DNA from: Cytophagales bacterium | Lineage (GTDB): Bacteria > Bacteroidota > Bacteroidia > Cytophagales > UBA9547 | Direction: 5' to 3' | NCBI GenBank assembly: GCA_013298205.1 | Contig: JAAFJZ010000157.1 | Coordinates: 1 to 6,322, forward strand | DNA: 6,322 nt | In this document: one piece after another, positions 5,625 to 6,322 of the stretch | How the letters are laid out: each line of letters starts with the position of its first letter | Position numbering within the stretch: position 1 is the stretch's first letter | Translations under genes and position numbers: made by a program | Notes under the pieces: model-generated | Seen by the model: the letters and a program-made list of their open reading frames with translations, nothing else | Told to the model about the DNA's origin: nothing | Databases searched by the model: none

Positions 5625-6322
5625 ATGATTGTTGTAACAGGTGCGGCTGGTTTTGTGGGAAGTTGTTTGATTCAGAGATTAAATCAAGATAATTTTAACG
5701 CCATTATTGCGGTAGATAAGTTTGATAATCCTGCGAAACAAGCCAATTTGGCAAACAAAAAAATACAGCAATTTGTAGATAGAGATGTATTTGAGCTTTG
5801 GCTTAACGCAAACGCCCAGCACGTAGAATTTATTTTTCATATTGGCGCAAGAACCGACACCACAGAGTTTGACAAAAGCATTTTTGACAAACTCAATGTA
5901 GCTTATACCCAAATGATATGGAAACTTTGCGCAGAAAATCAAATCCCCTTGGTATATGCCTCTTCAGCAGCTACTTATGGTTTGGGAGAATTTGGCTATA
6001 AAGACGATGAATCAAAAATACCATTTTTAAAACCCTTAAATCCTTACGGAGATTCTAAAAACGATTTTGACATTTGGGCTTTAAGCCAAGAAAAAAAGCC
6101 ATTTTACTGGGCTGGATTGAAGTTTTTCAATGTATATGGTCCTAACGAATACCACAAAGGCAGAATGGCCTCTGTGATTTTTCATGCGCACAAACAAATC
6201 GGGCAATCTCAAAAAATGAAGCTATTTCGCTCACATCAGCCAGATTTTAAAGATGGCGAGCAGATGAGGGATTTTATATATGTAAAAGATTTGACCGAAG
6301 TGTGTATGTACATGATGTATAA
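5625..6322 (+). CDS. hldD: ADP-L-glycero-D-manno-heptose 6-epimerase, N-terminal 232 codons (cut by window end)
   Basis: Extended short-chain dehydrogenase/reductase that converts ADP-D-glycero-D-manno-heptose to the L-glycero form, the last step of heptose supply for the LPS inner core; cytoplasmic. The NADP-binding glycine motif TGAAGFVG is at 5-12. HIGARTDTTE (72-81) and YASSAATYG (111-119) follow. The catalytic pair is Tyr141 and Lys145 in YGDSK. NVYGPNEYHKGRMASV (169-184) contains Lys178, the second catalytic residue known in E. coli HldD (Tyr140/Lys178), and RDFIYVKDL is at 215-223. This HKGxMAS signature separates HldD from other sugar epimerases such as GalE. The family is about 310-330 residues, so roughly 80-100 residues lie beyond the window. 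ATG at 5625 begins immediately with the first beta strand, as expected. The open frame shows no stop or frameshift. Confidence 0.92.
   Translation, partial: MIVVTGAAGFVGSCLIQRLNQDNFNAIIAVDKFDNPAKQANLANKKIQQFVDRDVFELWLNANAQHVEFIFHIGARTDTTEFDKSIFDKLNVAYTQMIWKLCAENQIPLVYASSAATYGLGEFGYKDDESKIPFLKPLNPYGDSKNDFDIWALSQEKKPFYWAGLKFFNVYGPNEYHKGRMASVIFHAHKQIGQSQKMKLFRSHQPDFKDGEQMRDFIYVKDLTEVCMYMMY

Noticed and set aside
5679..5942. Minus-strand open frame inside hldD
   Set aside because: The plus strand has continuous HldD motifs across this stretch; the reverse frame has no recognisable content.

Overview
The window looks like a piece of an AT-rich Bacteroidota chromosome. The evidence is the gene types (a PaaE-like reductase, a short GreA-like protein usually mislabelled in this phylum, an MdlB/MsbA-type exporter), the lack of Shine-Dalgarno sequences, and two exact matches to the Bacteroidota -7 promoter element TAnnTTTG. 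No rRNA, tRNA, CRISPR array, transposase or phage gene was seen. The assignment to a phylum is inference; I cannot name a genus.

Layout. (1) Positions 36-2434, + strand: four closely spaced genes (gaps of 1, 20 and 2 bases) that read as one operon. They encode a flavin and 2Fe-2S oxidoreductase of the PaaE type, a PduO-type cob(I)alamin adenosyltransferase, a short half-barrel protein related to phosphoribosylanthranilate isomerase, and a GreA/GreB-like factor. Two of the four are shorter than their families: the adenosyltransferase lacks about 21 internal residues, and the TrpF-like protein has only about half a barrel and no catalytic cysteine. (2) Positions 2430-2468: a perfect 13-bp inverted repeat in which the end of the operon and the end of a convergent gene both lie, probably a two-way terminator. 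(3) Positions 2457-3518, - strand: an intact class II Fic protein (a probable AMP-transferase). (4) Positions 3519-3788: an AT-rich divergent intergenic region. It is dominated by an array of about fourteen 11-bp tandem repeats that begins 8 bases upstream of the probable Fic -7 element. (5) Positions 3789-5552, + strand: a complete ABC exporter half-transporter, apparently starting at TTG. (6) From 5625 to the window edge, + strand: the first 232 codons of an ADP-glyceromanno-heptose 6-epimerase (HldD).

How the genes may work together. The first four genes have no obvious common pathway, so the operon may be a housekeeping cluster. The exporter and HldD could both serve the outer envelope (lipid or LPS export and heptose synthesis), but a candidate promoter lies between them and the exporter's substrate is unknown. 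The most unusual element is the 11-bp repeat array next to the fic promoter. It is a candidate for length-variable control of that gene, and possibly of the divergent transporter.
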